This document shows, piece after piece, positions 47,494-57,109 of a stretch of 64,000 bases of DNA; the stretch's first letter is position 1; each line of letters begins with the position of its first letter. Source of the DNA: Clostridiaceae bacterium (lineage in GTDB: Bacteria > Bacillota > Clostridia > Oscillospirales > Acutalibacteraceae); assembly GCA_016280595.1 (NCBI GenBank), contig JAEEHB010000029.1, positions 16,809 through 80,808 of the forward strand. The letters are read 5' to 3'. Position numbers and translations under genes: made by a program. Below the pieces are notes generated by a model. That model did no database searches. It was not told where the DNA came from and was given only the letters and a program-made list of their open reading frames with translations.

Positions 47494-48102
47494 TCAATCC
47501 CCGGATAAAGTGTCAATCAATGTGCTCAGATATGAGCTGCCGTCATCTGTGTTCCTGATATATACAGGATTGTTACGGAATGAAAAAATCTGGTTAGTTG
47601 AAAATGATCTTTCGCCGTCAACAACAGTGAGGGTTATTTTTACGGAACCGGCTCTGTCATCCTGCGAGGGCAGAGGATACACCTCAATTGTAAGTGCGGA
47701 TACATCTGAGCAAAACGGGTCTGTGATTTTGTTTTTGATAAGCGCCGTTGCAGCTGAACTTACCGGTGAGCTCGCAAAATATACTTTGTTTGTATCAGCA
47801 TCCAGTCTGAATGCATAAACGGTATCTTCATTGGAAAAATAGATAACATCGTCATCCTGTTTTGTGATGCCTGTGCTGCAATCCATAAAATACTGCTGAA
47901 ACTGTGCCAAAGCTGTCTGTGATTTATACTGAAGATTAACCTGCTTGTTGGTAGTGGTATATAGGTTCGTGCCGGCTGAGATAGTTGCCATCACTCCGAT
48001 TGCCACAAGCGAAAGCAGGGCAAAAGCGATAAGCAGTTCTCCGAGTGAAAAGCCTTTATTGCCACGCAGGTTCTTTTTCAGTTGTATTATTTTACTTTTC
48101 AT
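47494..48102 (-). CDS. Type IV prepilin-like protein (PilW/J-like)
   Basis: GNKGFSLGELLIAFALLSLVAIGVMATISAGTNLYTTTNKQ. Confidence 0.85.
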   Translation of the reverse strand: MKSKIIQLKKNLRGNKGFSLGELLIAFALLSLVAIGVMATISAGTNLYTTTNKQVNLQYKSQTALAQFQQYFMDCSTGITKQDDDVIYFSNEDTVYAFRLDADTNKVYFASSPVSSAATALIKNKITDPFCSDVSALTIEVYPLPSQDDRAGSVKITLTVVDGERSFSTNQIFSFRNNPVYIRNTDDGSSYLSTLIDTLSGD

Positions 48103-48129
48103 AAATAATCACCCGAAAACTACCGGATA

Positions 48130-48681
48130 TTAAAGGAACTCGTGCTCGCCGGTGGACTTGTAAATTCTTATTGTGCGGTTAGTATAGAAATTGAAATCAA
48201 TATCTGCAACCGTATCGGTAACACCCGGGCCAAGCACCGTAGTATTTCCTCCGGCTCCGGTTTTAAGGCTTTTAATCCTGCCTGTATCCATGTTGAATTC
48301 AAGCCGGATTTTTCCGCCCGAAAGAATATCAACTTCGCCGCAGATTATATGAAGATGATTGTTGCCGATTTCCTGCTCTTCGTATGCTTCGGCAGAATCA
48401 TAATACTCGCCGGTTTCACTGTTATATTCAATGGTGTGTAAACCGCATTTATAACAATTGCTTGACGAATCGAATGTAATAATCAGGCAGTTTTTTGTGC
48501 CGCTGAGTGCGTTGACCTTGCTCTGAGCAATCATACCGTCAACAGTTTTTGCCGCTTTATAAGAGCGGGCATGATAGGCACTTGTGGCCGCCCCGCCTGC
48601 AACTGCGGTAGCAACTATAACAATAGCGGCAACCACTAAGAGCTCTATCAAAGAAAAGCCCTTGTTATTACGCTTTGTCAT
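48130..48681 (-). CDS. Type IV prepilin-like protein (GspH/FimT-like)
   Basis: MTKRNNKGFSLIELLVVAAIVIVATAVAGGAATSAYHARSYKAAK; start corrected to ATG 48681 with RBS AAAGGAGC. Confidence 0.87.
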   Translation of the reverse strand: MTKRNNKGFSLIELLVVAAIVIVATAVAGGAATSAYHARSYKAAKTVDGMIAQSKVNALSGTKNCLIITFDSSSNCYKCGLHTIEYNSETGEYYDSAEAYEEQEIGNNHLHIICGEVDILSGGKIRLEFNMDTGRIKSLKTGAGGNTTVLGPGVTDTVADIDFNFYTNRTIRIYKSTGEHEFL

Positions 48682-48694
48682 AGTAATCGCTCCT

Positions 48695-51025
48695 TTATTC
48701 GTCATCGCTGCTTCTCTTCCAGTTTTCATAAGTAACAAGTTTTGTTACAGCCCACGGGTCTGCTTCCTGAACATCATTAACATCAGCGTTTTCAATATAC
48801 TCTGTTATACTGTCGCCGTCACCCGATGTGGCGCGAAGAGCAAGAGAAACCTTGTCATGTTCTTCATTTAATGTAGCGGAGTTTTTAAATTCAAGATTTC
48901 CTTCGGCAACTATAAGGCCATTAAAATTAAGATTGTCTACAACAATATTGCCATTGGAAAGAATTAGGCAAACTGTATCAGGATCGGCATTCTGCACAGT
49001 GTTACCATTAACTGTAATTATTTTTTGAATTTTTCCGTTAGCTTCCGCTTTCTTAATCTCTACATCACCATTTGCAGCAATAGCAACTATTTTACCTTCG
49101 GTGTTAAAATAGGTTTCATAGCCGTCTCCGCTGATTTCACTCAGATTTTCGGAAAGAATGAAATCGAGAGGATCTTCGTCTCCGCCTTCCTCAATCTGCA
49201 CCACATTCATTGTCGTGGTAAGAATATCAAACTGTGATTGATAAATATCAGCAAGCCCAACATATACGGTAAAATCACTATCAGGGGTGTAACCGAGAGT
49301 CTGGCTGTTTCCGTAAGGAAAATAACCGCCTGTTATTACCGTAGGCGTTTTTACATTGCCTGTTTCCTGATTGATTGTTTCAATGCTGACACTGTCTACA
49401 CTTCGATTCAAATATGTATTGATAATGTCGGGATAAGTGCTGTAATAAGCTCTGAAAAATTCATTTGCTTTTTCTCTGCTTTCAAACTCCGCAAACGCAT
49501 AAACCATTACTTTTCCAGAGGAATCAAAAGTCTCGGCCGCAATTTTTACTCCGGTAATGCCAAAGTCCGAAGCAGTCTTTTTGCCGACAATATATACATT
49601 TTCATCTATAAAGAAACCGTCGCCGGGATAGAGAGCGGTATCCGGACTCTTTATCTCCTGGAATTTGCCGGTATCCATTTTTTCAGGATTGGTGAAAAAC
49701 TGTGTTCTCGTGTTTTGGTAAACATAATAAACCATCTCTGCCGGCAACAGATAAGCTTTCTGATTTTCTTTGGAGGAAAAAGATTCGCCCGAAGAAACGC
49801 CCTCAGGATAATACTGCGGCTGTATGAAAGCTCGTCCGGCAAGAATCAAACTGTCAAGATTGGCAAAATTAAATTTTGCTCCTTGCACTGAATCTTTTTG
49901 CCCTCTGTAATTAACAAGGATAGAACTTGATTGATTATTCTCTGTTTCACTGTAACCAAATCCAAAATAGCTGCCCGCAAGTGTTATATCGGCATTTTTA
50001 CCTTTAACATTGAGGTCATCTGCAACTCTTGTATCTCCCAGGAGACGAACGGCTCCATCATCATTAACGATAACACTGCCCGCCCAGAGGGTGCTACCTG
50101 ATTCAAGAGTGAAATGCTCTGAGCCGCCCGACTTGACAGAATATCCGGAAACCTCAATGTTGCCGGGTGTGATGAAAGTGGAATTGCTGTTTTCTTCATC
50201 AGCCCTTTTGAAAGCAAAAGTTGACCCTGCTCCTGTAAAATAGGCATTGCCGAAATAAGCGCCACCTTTTATGCTGCAGTCTCCCTGATTGGCTTGCTGA
50301 ATAAGATTGCCTCTTATGATGCAGGCGTTACGGGTGATGCTTGTATTATTAAGGGACTGGTTGCTGTATGGAATGGATGGATAATCAATAGAAATATCCG
50401 TTTGAACTCTTGTTGTGCGTCCGTCTTTTGTAAAAGTAACGGAGAGACCTTTAAGAATAATCGGGTCCGGTTTTTCGCCTTCAACGATCTCCGATGAAAG
50501 GTTTAACGCGACACCTTTATTATTTGCATTTAAAACGGGGTCGGTAGACTCAATAACAATAGTTCCGTATTCATCCTCAACAATCATTGCCCTGAGAACA
50601 TTGAGATTATATGTGCCTGTTTCAACATCAAAGAGCACGCCCTTTGGATCACGGGCACTCGGATTTACATAATTATCTCCGTCCAGATAAGGACCGAACC
50701 AACCGGTAATACCATCACGATAATGCTCTCTGAACTCAATGTTGACATTGGAGCCGAAGTCATTATATCTGGGAAGAGTGTTGGCATAAGCGTTAACTAT
50801 AGCCTCGGAACAAATATCCTGTATGCCGGCGTTTAACTGCTCAACAACAGATGAGGCATCATAAAGAGTCTGCTTTCCTTTTCTCTCGGAGATGCGCATT
50901 TCAAAATTGGTATGTGAAAGGGTAAGAATCAGAGTGCCGAAGGCCGCAAGAAATATAATCGCCACAAGAACAGTGACAATACCTGCGCCTTTGTTATTCA
51001 GTTTTTGAAAAACTCTGCGCTTCAT
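48695..51025 (-). CDS. Large PilX/GspK-like minor pilin-type protein
   Basis: MKRRVFQKLNNKGAGIVTVLVAIIFLAAFGTLILTLSHTNFEMRISERKGKQTLYDAS: prepilin-like leader without Glu5; start corrected to ATG 51025. Confidence 0.75.
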   Translation of the reverse strand: MKRRVFQKLNNKGAGIVTVLVAIIFLAAFGTLILTLSHTNFEMRISERKGKQTLYDASSVVEQLNAGIQDICSEAIVNAYANTLPRYNDFGSNVNIEFREHYRDGITGWFGPYLDGDNYVNPSARDPKGVLFDVETGTYNLNVLRAMIVEDEYGTIVIESTDPVLNANNKGVALNLSSEIVEGEKPDPIILKGLSVTFTKDGRTTRVQTDISIDYPSIPYSNQSLNNTSITRNACIIRGNLIQQANQGDCSIKGGAYFGNAYFTGAGSTFAFKRADEENSNSTFITPGNIEVSGYSVKSGGSEHFTLESGSTLWAGSVIVNDDGAVRLLGDTRVADDLNVKGKNADITLAGSYFGFGYSETENNQSSSILVNYRGQKDSVQGAKFNFANLDSLILAGRAFIQPQYYPEGVSSGESFSSKENQKAYLLPAEMVYYVYQNTRTQFFTNPEKMDTGKFQEIKSPDTALYPGDGFFIDENVYIVGKKTASDFGITGVKIAAETFDSSGKVMVYAFAEFESREKANEFFRAYYSTYPDIINTYLNRSVDSVSIETINQETGNVKTPTVITGGYFPYGNSQTLGYTPDSDFTVYVGLADIYQSQFDILTTTMNVVQIEEGGDEDPLDFILSENLSEISGDGYETYFNTEGKIVAIAANGDVEIKKAEANGKIQKIITVNGNTVQNADPDTVCLILSNGNIVVDNLNFNGLIVAEGNLEFKNSATLNEEHDKVSLALRATSGDGDSITEYIENADVNDVQEADPWAVTKLVTYENWKRSSDDE

Positions 51026-51044
51026 AAAACTACCTCCGATAGGA

Positions 51045-52412
51045 CTACTTAAGTTTGCTCGCTTCCATTTCGAAAATCGGCGTAGCATCATCATCGTCTG
51101 CTTTGCCGGCATCGTAAATCATTATTGTAACATCAAAAAATCTGTTTTCGGGATTAGTTTTGACCAGCTGATTTCTCAGCAACGACGGTCTGGAAAAATA
51201 GAAGTAACCCGAACTATGCGGCGATTTTATTTTGTATGAGTAAGAACTGATTTCCTGCGAACTGTCGGCAATTGATCTGTGAGCGTTGGTATAAACATTC
51301 ATCATATCGTCTGTTGGGTTACCAAACTCATCGAGAGTAATTTGATAATTAGAATTGTGAAACTCACTGATTGCAAACGAATACTGTCTGTCTCTATTCA
51401 AAATATCCTGACCGGCAGGGCCGGCGTCAATCGCATTGATATAATTGCCTTCTTCAGTCAAAATCATCGGAACCTGTTTCACAAGGAAAAGCTTGAATTT
51501 AAGTTTTGAATCGGGATTATTTCTGTCGATATTAATGTTAATATTTTCAGTAGGAATAACCCCTGCCGAATTAACTTCAAGGAATGGGTAATAAATGAGG
51601 AAACAGGCAACCTCTTCATCGTATGACTCAATCGGATTTATACTGTAACTGAAAGGCTCTTCTGCCGAGGGTTCAATAATGGTATCGTAGTAATGACTAA
51701 TGATATCAGGGTTGTTACGATCAGGAGCGTCAAAACTATACTCATATTTAAAAGTCACTTCTGCGTTGACTTTTATTTTATCTGCGCCCTCTCGGACAGA
51801 ATCAACATTTACTGTGATAGATCTGGTGCGTGTTACTGTTTCGTGTAATGCGCCGGGATTTTTGAAGTAGAAATCCTGATTTGCCCGCTCATCCAAATTC
51901 TGGTTGGGAACGAATGATTGAGAGTAAATGTGAGAACGCATTTCTGTATATTGCGCTATTGATTTGCCATTAATAGTGTAAATACTACGGTCAACAGGGT
52001 TGCCGCCCTCTTCGTGATAAATTGTTTTTTCAGAGCCGACCGGATCAAACAGCACTTTAGCATCAAACTTTCTGGAACCGACATCAACGCCTCTGATTAT
52101 TAACTGAGACCTGTCTTCACTAACGGTAGTATCGTCTCCATTCAGATTGCCAAGCATTTCAAGAGCAAGCGCGTCAGACATGCATCCATCATCTGTTCTT
52201 CCGCAGATGTTATCTACTCCGCGCGCAACAATAGTTTCTTGTATATTTTGTGCCGCGGCAGTCGCTTCACCGACTTTTCTGGATCTGCGGGTTATATCTG
52301 CGGAAAGAGTGAACACCTGCAAAAGAGGAAGCACAACAAGTGCCAAAAGGGCAACTGCCAACAATAATTCAACAAGGGAAAAGCCCTTGTTATTCAATTT
52401 TTTGTGATTCAA
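51045..52412 (-). CDS. Type IV prepilin-like protein (PilV/GspI-like), 455 aa
   Basis: NNKGFSLVELLLAVALLALVVLPLLQVFTLSADITRRSRKVGEATAAAQNIQE. Confidence 0.85.
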   Translation of the reverse strand: MNHKKLNNKGFSLVELLLAVALLALVVLPLLQVFTLSADITRRSRKVGEATAAAQNIQETIVARGVDNICGRTDDGCMSDALALEMLGNLNGDDTTVSEDRSQLIIRGVDVGSRKFDAKVLFDPVGSEKTIYHEEGGNPVDRSIYTINGKSIAQYTEMRSHIYSQSFVPNQNLDERANQDFYFKNPGALHETVTRTRSITVNVDSVREGADKIKVNAEVTFKYEYSFDAPDRNNPDIISHYYDTIIEPSAEEPFSYSINPIESYDEEVACFLIYYPFLEVNSAGVIPTENININIDRNNPDSKLKFKLFLVKQVPMILTEEGNYINAIDAGPAGQDILNRDRQYSFAISEFHNSNYQITLDEFGNPTDDMMNVYTNAHRSIADSSQEISSYSYKIKSPHSSGYFYFSRPSLLRNQLVKTNPENRFFDVTIMIYDAGKADDDDATPIFEMEASKLK

Positions 52413-52434
52413 AGAACTTCTCCCCTTTCAAAAA

Positions 52435-53127
52435 TTATTTTGATGCTGTGCCGAACGGATCTCCAACACCGAGAGACGTATCGGGAACGGGAACAAATAC
52501 ATATTCGCCACCTTCATAGGTGATGTAATACTTTGAAATTTCATAGTTTGTCTGGAGCAGGGCATTTTCGGAATCGTAAGTGAGACCAACTTTTTCAAGG
52601 AATGTTATTTGCTTGGTCTGCTCATATAAATATTTGAGTGATTCTTTGAACTGGGCATATGTCATATCACTGGTAAAAGTAGCGCCGGAACGATATGACT
52701 GAATCGTCACGCTCTTTCCATCAACAACACAAGGAAATTCGCCGAGAAAACTGTCAGCATTAAAATGAGTTGATTTAAGCCTCGTGCCGAGATCTTCATT
52801 CATGGTTTTGATATACATAAGAAAATCTTCGGTTTTTATGCCGCGCGGAAGAGTTACAAGAATACCATCTATTGTGGTCTGTGATTCTTCTATGCCTTTT
52901 TCGTATGTGCCGATGTTGTTATAATAGTTTTTGAGCTCGTTGACATAAGCGGATTGCTTGCCACACTCCGTCTGAACTGCAGCAGTCTTCTCCTGAATCT
53001 TCTGAAATCCGAGGGTGTATGCACCTAAAAAGATTGCTATACCGATTACAAGCAATAAAATATTTTTCGTCTTGGTAGGAAGACCTTTTATTTTTGCAAC
53101 GATATCTTTGAAATTAAGTTGGTTCAT
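52435..53127 (-). CDS. pilO: PilO-like type IV pilus inner-membrane protein
   Basis: Single N-terminal TM, coiled coil, small domain (KTKNILLLVIGIAIFLGAYTLGFQKIQEKTAAVQTECGKQSAYVNELKNYYNN...); located after PilM/N. Confidence 0.75.
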   Translation of the reverse strand: MNQLNFKDIVAKIKGLPTKTKNILLLVIGIAIFLGAYTLGFQKIQEKTAAVQTECGKQSAYVNELKNYYNNIGTYEKGIEESQTTIDGILVTLPRGIKTEDFLMYIKTMNEDLGTRLKSTHFNADSFLGEFPCVVDGKSVTIQSYRSGATFTSDMTYAQFKESLKYLYEQTKQITFLEKVGLTYDSENALLQTNYEISKYYITYEGGEYVFVPVPDTSLGVGDPFGTASK

Positions 53128-53139
53128 TTCACTGCCTCC

Positions 53140-54744
53140 TTACATTACATCTTCAGCCGTTGTCGCTTCTGTGGACGGAGGCGGAGCGGTGGTGGGCACG
53201 GGATAATTGCAGGTGATGGTGAAACTGACGAGACCAGTTCCTTCTTCAACCTGCCTGATAATATCGCTAACTTCAATAACTTCAATAGAGTCAAAAGATC
53301 TGAACTGCCTTATGATAACCGCCGCTTCATCAAAAGACGGAACCTTTACATTCAGCGAAACGCCATCGTTAGTGCAATCAGCAGTTAAAACAAGTATGGA
53401 TGAAGGCATCTTTGCTTCGAGTTCAGTGAAGAAATCGCTTAAATACTTATTACGAGTATCAGCACCTGCTACGAAACTCTCAATATTGTTTTTTCCTGCC
53501 TCATAAAGGTTGTACTTATGGTAGATTTCCTCCGCGTATTGCAGTGAGGAGATGCTGACATTGAGGTCTTCGAGTTCTTTCTTTGCAGAATGATTCTGGA
53601 ACAGGGCGAAGCCGACCATGAGGATGGCGAGGCCGGTGAACGCCGCGAGGGCGATGTAGCCCGCGTTACGGTCGCCGAGTATGGACTGCTTGCCGCTCTG
53701 ACCTGTCTTTTGAAGATACTCTTTGGGAAGAAGGCTCAGGGGCTTGAGGCGGGCGCCGAGGCAATTGATGTAAAGCGAAATGTCGCCCACGCTGTTGGCA
53801 AGGCCCTTGATGTTTTCGAGTTCTTCAAGCCACACGGTTTCCGCGCCGACGGATTCCTCAACCTTTTCTTTGAGGTCAACAAGGTGGGCGCAGGAGCCCA
53901 TGAGCACTACCTTTTCTACGGTCTTGTCGCCGTAGTCGCCGCTGTTGAAGAAGTCAAGGCTTCTGGCGATACCCATAACAAGGCGGGTGAAATATTCATC
54001 AAGCCCGTCGGTATCGGCGGTGGTTTCGGGCTTGTCAAGTGATACGCTGAGTTCTTCGAGGCAGTCAAGGTATTCTTCTTCCGGTCTGCCTTCAAGTCCC
54101 ATATAGCGGCATACCATATCGTCGCCGCCAACGGAAAGAGAACGCTGCATAAGAAGTTTGCTGCCTTCCATGAATGTAACGAAAGCGGAGTCGGCATCCA
54201 CTGTTACGTACATTACAACTCCTTCGGAGCCCAGGCCCTTGAGAACCTGATACTGGGAGTTGCCTGCGAAATCGAGAGCGTTGATAACAAGACCCGCCGC
54301 CTCCGCAAGGCTGGTGTAGCCCTCAATGATGGTGGAGGGAACAGCGTAAACCATAACGCGGCTGTCGGTCTTGGTGGTATCAAGCACGGTGTAGGAAACA
54401 ACGTACTTGGAGATATCAACCGGGAAATAATCCGATGCGTTTGTGTTGATGATGTTTTTGACCTGATCTTTTTTCACGGCGGGAACCGTGACTTCACGCA
54501 TCGCTATCTTTGAGGATGCGATGGACATAACGGTGTCGGTAAGAGAAATGCGGCGGAGTGTGAGCTGGTCTCTGATTTTTTCGCCGAGGATTGCCGGGTT
54601 GACAACCTGACCGTCAACGACAGCGCCTTCGGGAGTTGCGAATACGAAAGCATCGCTGACCTGGAATGATTTGCCTTTGCTGATGGTCATGCACATTTTA
54701 ACCATGCGCTTACCGAGTTCGATGTTAAGGACTTTTGAAGCCAA
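53140..54744 (-). CDS. pilM: PilM-PilN fusion protein
   Basis: N-terminal actin-like PilM (VLNIELGKRMVKM...VKKDQVKNIINTNASDYFPVDISKYVVSYTVLD...VGGDDMVCRYM) followed by PilN-type TM (IALAAFTGLAILMVGFALFQNH) and coiled-coil/ferredoxin-like region. Confidence 0.88.
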   Translation of the reverse strand: MASKVLNIELGKRMVKMCMTISKGKSFQVSDAFVFATPEGAVVDGQVVNPAILGEKIRDQLTLRRISLTDTVMSIASSKIAMREVTVPAVKKDQVKNIINTNASDYFPVDISKYVVSYTVLDTTKTDSRVMVYAVPSTIIEGYTSLAEAAGLVINALDFAGNSQYQVLKGLGSEGVVMYVTVDADSAFVTFMEGSKLLMQRSLSVGGDDMVCRYMGLEGRPEEEYLDCLEELSVSLDKPETTADTDGLDEYFTRLVMGIARSLDFFNSGDYGDKTVEKVVLMGSCAHLVDLKEKVEESVGAETVWLEELENIKGLANSVGDISLYINCLGARLKPLSLLPKEYLQKTGQSGKQSILGDRNAGYIALAAFTGLAILMVGFALFQNHSAKKELEDLNVSISSLQYAEEIYHKYNLYEAGKNNIESFVAGADTRNKYLSDFFTELEAKMPSSILVLTADCTNDGVSLNVKVPSFDEAAVIIRQFRSFDSIEVIEVSDIIRQVEEGTGLVSFTITCNYPVPTTAPPPSTEATTAEDVM

Positions 54745-55065
54745 TTTACATCACCCTTTGCTGATAAATTTGAACCGGGAAAAGCGGCACCGAATGCCGA
54801 CAGGGTGCACTTTCCCCTATAGTCTTCCGTCTATATTATATATGTGTACAGGTAAAATGTCAATATTCCGCGTTATTTATATATAATCAGGCGGACATTT
54901 TGGCTAATATGTCCAAAAAGTTATGCTCCGAATTCAGCAGTTTTACTTTTAAATATTTTATAAGTGTTGTGTAAATGTTACGGAATTTTTATGTGAAAAG
55001 GGAACCGCCCGGAAGAGCAGTCCCCTTTTGTGTGTTTTGTATGCTGTTTTTTACCTGCGAAACTG

Positions 55066-56229
55066 TTACTGTTCGGCCGCCGCTTTGATGATTTCAACCG
55101 CTTTTTCGAGCAGATCAAACGGGATGTTGAGAGCGGGAAGCAGGCGCACTTTATCCTTTGCCGTAAGGCAGAGAACACCGTTTTCAATGCACTGCGCGAC
55201 CACGTCCGCCGCGGGCTTTGCGGTCTTTACGCCTATCATAAGTCCCATGCCCGAAACACTCTCGATTCCGGGCGCGCCGGAGAAGGAACTGAAGATATAT
55301 TCGCTCTTTTTTCTCACTTCTTCAAGCAGGGCGTCATCTATTCTGCCGAGTATGCTCAGGGCACCCGCGCAGCACACAGGATTGCCGCCGAAAGTGGAGC
55401 CGTTGTCGCCGAAAGAAAAGATATCCTGCACCTTTTCGCCGAGCATTGTCGCCCCTATGGGCAGACCGCCGCCGAGCCCTTTCGCCGTGGTAACCACATC
55501 GGGCTCGATGCCGTAATTCATATAGGAATAAAGCGCTCCGCTCCTGCCGTTGCCGGACTGCACTTCGTCGATAATCAGCACCAGGTCGTTCTCTTTTGCG
55601 AGAGCCGCCGCGGCCTTCACATAGTCACTGTCAAGAGCGATTACGCCCCCCTCGCCCTGGATGCATTCCATCATAATTCCGCTCGCTTTGTGAGCCGAAA
55701 CAGCCTCTTTGAGCGCGTCGATATCCCCCGCAGGCACGGATATGAATCCGGGTGTCATCGGGGTGAAAAGGCTGTGGAATTTATCCTGACCCGTAGCGGA
55801 AAGAGTGGTGATGGTCCTGCCGTGAAAACTGTTTACGAGGGTAATGATTTCAAAGTATTCTTCACCCTTGTGCTCGCTGCCGTATTTGCGCGCGGCCTTG
55901 ATGGCGCACTCGTTTGCCTCTGCGCCGGAATTTGAGAAAAACACCTTTTTAAGCCCTGTTTTTTCGCAGAGCATTTCGGCAAGCAGAGCGCAGGGAGAGG
56001 TGTAATAGAGATTGGATGTATGCTGGACCTCCGAAAGCTGTTTCGTAACGGCTTTCTGCCACTCGTCATCGGCAATTCCGAAAGCGGTGACGCCTATTCC
56101 GGAGCCCATATCGATGTATTCTTTTCCGGCCTCATCCTTCACAAGAGAGCCCTTGCCCGATACGATTTCTACCGGGAAACGCTTGTATGTGCCGGCTATA
56201 TATTCTTTGTCGATTTCCTTGATATTCAT
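55066..56229 (-). CDS. argD: Acetylornithine aminotransferase
   Basis: PLP aminotransferase class III: KVFFSNSGAEANECAIKAARKYG...NSFHGRTITTLSATGQDKFH...LIIDEVQSGNGRSG; in arg cluster. Confidence 0.95.
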   Translation of the reverse strand: MNIKEIDKEYIAGTYKRFPVEIVSGKGSLVKDEAGKEYIDMGSGIGVTAFGIADDEWQKAVTKQLSEVQHTSNLYYTSPCALLAEMLCEKTGLKKVFFSNSGAEANECAIKAARKYGSEHKGEEYFEIITLVNSFHGRTITTLSATGQDKFHSLFTPMTPGFISVPAGDIDALKEAVSAHKASGIMMECIQGEGGVIALDSDYVKAAAALAKENDLVLIIDEVQSGNGRSGALYSYMNYGIEPDVVTTAKGLGGGLPIGATMLGEKVQDIFSFGDNGSTFGGNPVCCAGALSILGRIDDALLEEVRKKSEYIFSSFSGAPGIESVSGMGLMIGVKTAKPAADVVAQCIENGVLCLTAKDKVRLLPALNIPFDLLEKAVEIIKAAAEQ

Positions 56230-56234
56230 ATGTT

Positions 56235-57098
56235 TCAGTCCCTTCTGAACATAGTGCCCGCGCCTTCGTTTGTGAGCAGTTCAATCAGAATGGAATGGGG
56301 AATTCTGCCGTCCATTATGACAACATTTTTAACCCCGTAACTGATTGCGTTCACGCAGCACTCAACCTTGGGAATCATTCCGCCGCTGATAACTCCGCTC
56401 TCACGCAGGGCCTTTGCCTCGTCAACGGAGAGTTCCTTGATGATGGTTGAGGGGTCGTCCTTATCGCGCAGTACGCCCTCGATATCAGTCATCATAAGCA
56501 GTCTCTCGGCTTTGAGTGCGCCGGCGATATGAGCGGCCGCGGTGTCGCCGTTTATGTTGAAAGTGTTGCCCTCATCATCGCAGGCGATGGTTGAAATAAC
56601 GGGAATATAGCCCCTGTCGAGCAGATCGGAAACGGGCTGAATATTCACCTTCGTTATCTCGCCCACGTAGCCGAGCCTCGAATCCTTGATTTTCGCCTCG
56701 ATGAGTTTACCGTCAACGCCGGAGAGACCTATCGCCTTTCCGCCCTTGACATCGAGGAATTTCACAAGGCTTTTGTTTACTCTGCCGGCGAGCACCATCT
56801 CAACGATATCAACGGTTTCCCTGTCTGTTACCCTCAGGCCGTCGACAAATTCGGGCTTCTTGCCGAGTTTATCCATAAGGTTGGTAATCTCGGGACCGCC
56901 GCCGTGCACGAGCACAACTTTTATGCCTATGAGGTTAAGGAGCACCATATCCTCCATAACCTGCTGTTTGAGTTCTTCATTTATCATGGCGTTGCCGCCG
57001 TATTTTACAACAACTGTTTTGCCTACGAAACGCTTGATATAGGGCAGACATTCAATGATAATGCCGGCAATCTCGGCGTTGGAAAGTGAATTTGGCAT
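56235..57098 (-). CDS. argB: Acetylglutamate kinase
   Basis: VVKYGGNAMINEELKQQVMEDMVLLNLIGIKVVLVHGGGPEI...NINGDTAAAHIAGALKAERLLMMTDIEGVL. Confidence 0.97.
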   Translation of the reverse strand: MPNSLSNAEIAGIIIECLPYIKRFVGKTVVVKYGGNAMINEELKQQVMEDMVLLNLIGIKVVLVHGGGPEITNLMDKLGKKPEFVDGLRVTDRETVDIVEMVLAGRVNKSLVKFLDVKGGKAIGLSGVDGKLIEAKIKDSRLGYVGEITKVNIQPVSDLLDRGYIPVISTIACDDEGNTFNINGDTAAAHIAGALKAERLLMMTDIEGVLRDKDDPSTIIKELSVDEAKALRESGVISGGMIPKVECCVNAISYGVKNVVIMDGRIPHSILIELLTNEGAGTMFRRD

Positions 57099-57109
57099 TT
57101 CTTTTCTCC

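Noticed and set aside
55030-55935. 301-aa plus-strand ORF
   Set aside because: Antisense to argD, which has clear PLP aminotransferase motifs
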